NCBI GenBank assembly: GCA_030744095.1
Contig: JASLRF010000084.1
Span: 1-5,382, forward strand
From: Pirellulaceae bacterium
Lineage (GTDB): Bacteria; Planctomycetota; Planctomycetia; Pirellulales; Pirellulaceae
Direction: 5' to 3'
Length of the DNA stretch: 5,382 nt
Shown: positions 5,274 through 5,382 of the stretch, piece by piece
Layout of the letters: the number at the start of each line of letters is the position of its first letter
How positions within the stretch are numbered: position 1 is the stretch's first letter
Made by a program: the position numbers and the translations under genes
The notes under the pieces: model-generated
The model's input: the letters and a program-made list of their open reading frames with translations, nothing else
Databases searched by the model: none
Told to the model about the DNA's origin: nothing

Positions 5274-5382
5274 CTAGTTGTCCCGAAAACCGCCTGTGGC
5301 GCCTTGACGAATGCAGTACAAACGCGCCGAACTGCGGATCAGCAGACGGTCTCCCGCCGTGGCCGGCGTGGCCATGCACATG
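5274..5382 (-). CDS. C-terminal end of a probable PQQ-like beta-propeller protein, partial
   Basis: On the minus strand, a frame open from the window edge ends with TAG at 5274-5276 and gives 35 residues, MCMATPATAGDRLLIRSSAR followed by LYCIRQGATGGFRDN. The pattern 'xATPATAGDRLLIRxxxxLYCIR' is the typical last blade of PQQ-binding-like (BamB/WD40-type) beta-propeller proteins. In these, a strand reading 'SPAxxGDRLxIRT' is followed by 'LYCI'. Such proteins are abundant in planctomycetes and are usually exported, but the N-terminal part with any signal peptide lies outside the window. A longer overlapping minus-strand frame (4984-5379) has no family character and runs into the DUF3500 start, so it was not called. 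Confidence 0.7.
   Translation of the reverse strand, partial: MCMATPATAGDRLLIRSSARLYCIRQGATGGFRDN

Noticed and set aside
4984..5379. 131-residue minus-strand frame at the right edge
   Set aside because: Arg/Pro/His-rich with no family character; it runs through the hairpin cluster and the strong ribosome site into the DUF3500 start. The frame ending at 5274 matches a beta-propeller C-terminus instead.

Overview
The window looks like chromosomal DNA from a planctomycete, most likely of the Rhodopirellula/Pirellula type. Four things suggest this: a Tat-exported DUF3500-type protein, the tail of a PQQ-type beta-propeller protein, a Cys/Gly/Lys-rich protein ending in a Pro-rich block I associate with planctomycete secreted proteins, and a rarity of Shine-Dalgarno sequences. 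This placement rests on recognised protein style, not on a marker gene. Base composition is moderately GC-rich and even along the window. I see no insertion sequence, phage gene, CRISPR array, tRNA or rRNA.

Layout, left to right. At 1-315 (+) is the 3' end of a gene for a Cys/Gly/Lys-rich protein, followed by a clear intrinsic terminator at 347-382. At 447-1607 (-) is a 386-residue all-helical protein of unknown function. A 320-base divergent spacer (1608-1927) carries repeats and potential stem-loops. At 1928-3853 (+) is a 641-residue protein that fuses uroporphyrinogen-III synthase (HemD) to uroporphyrinogen decarboxylase (HemE). At 4008-5012 (-) is a Tat-signal DUF3500-type protein with a strong ribosome binding site. 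A 261-base spacer (5013-5273) contains a series of perfect small hairpins. At 5274-5382 (-) is the last 35 codons of a probable PQQ-like beta-propeller protein.

How the genes relate. The hemDE fusion stands alone as a transcription unit, divergent from the helical-protein gene and convergent with the DUF3500 gene. It covers two consecutive steps of tetrapyrrole synthesis: closing hydroxymethylbilane to uroporphyrinogen III, then decarboxylating it to coproporphyrinogen III. The two right-hand genes are codirectional, but the long structured spacer between them argues against simple translational coupling. The other genes show no obvious functional link to haem synthesis.

The observations most worth a second look are the HemD-HemE fusion, the hairpin cluster between the beta-propeller and DUF3500 genes, and the short collagen-like Cys-rich tail at the left edge. 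Nothing here amounts to a clearly new multi-gene system.
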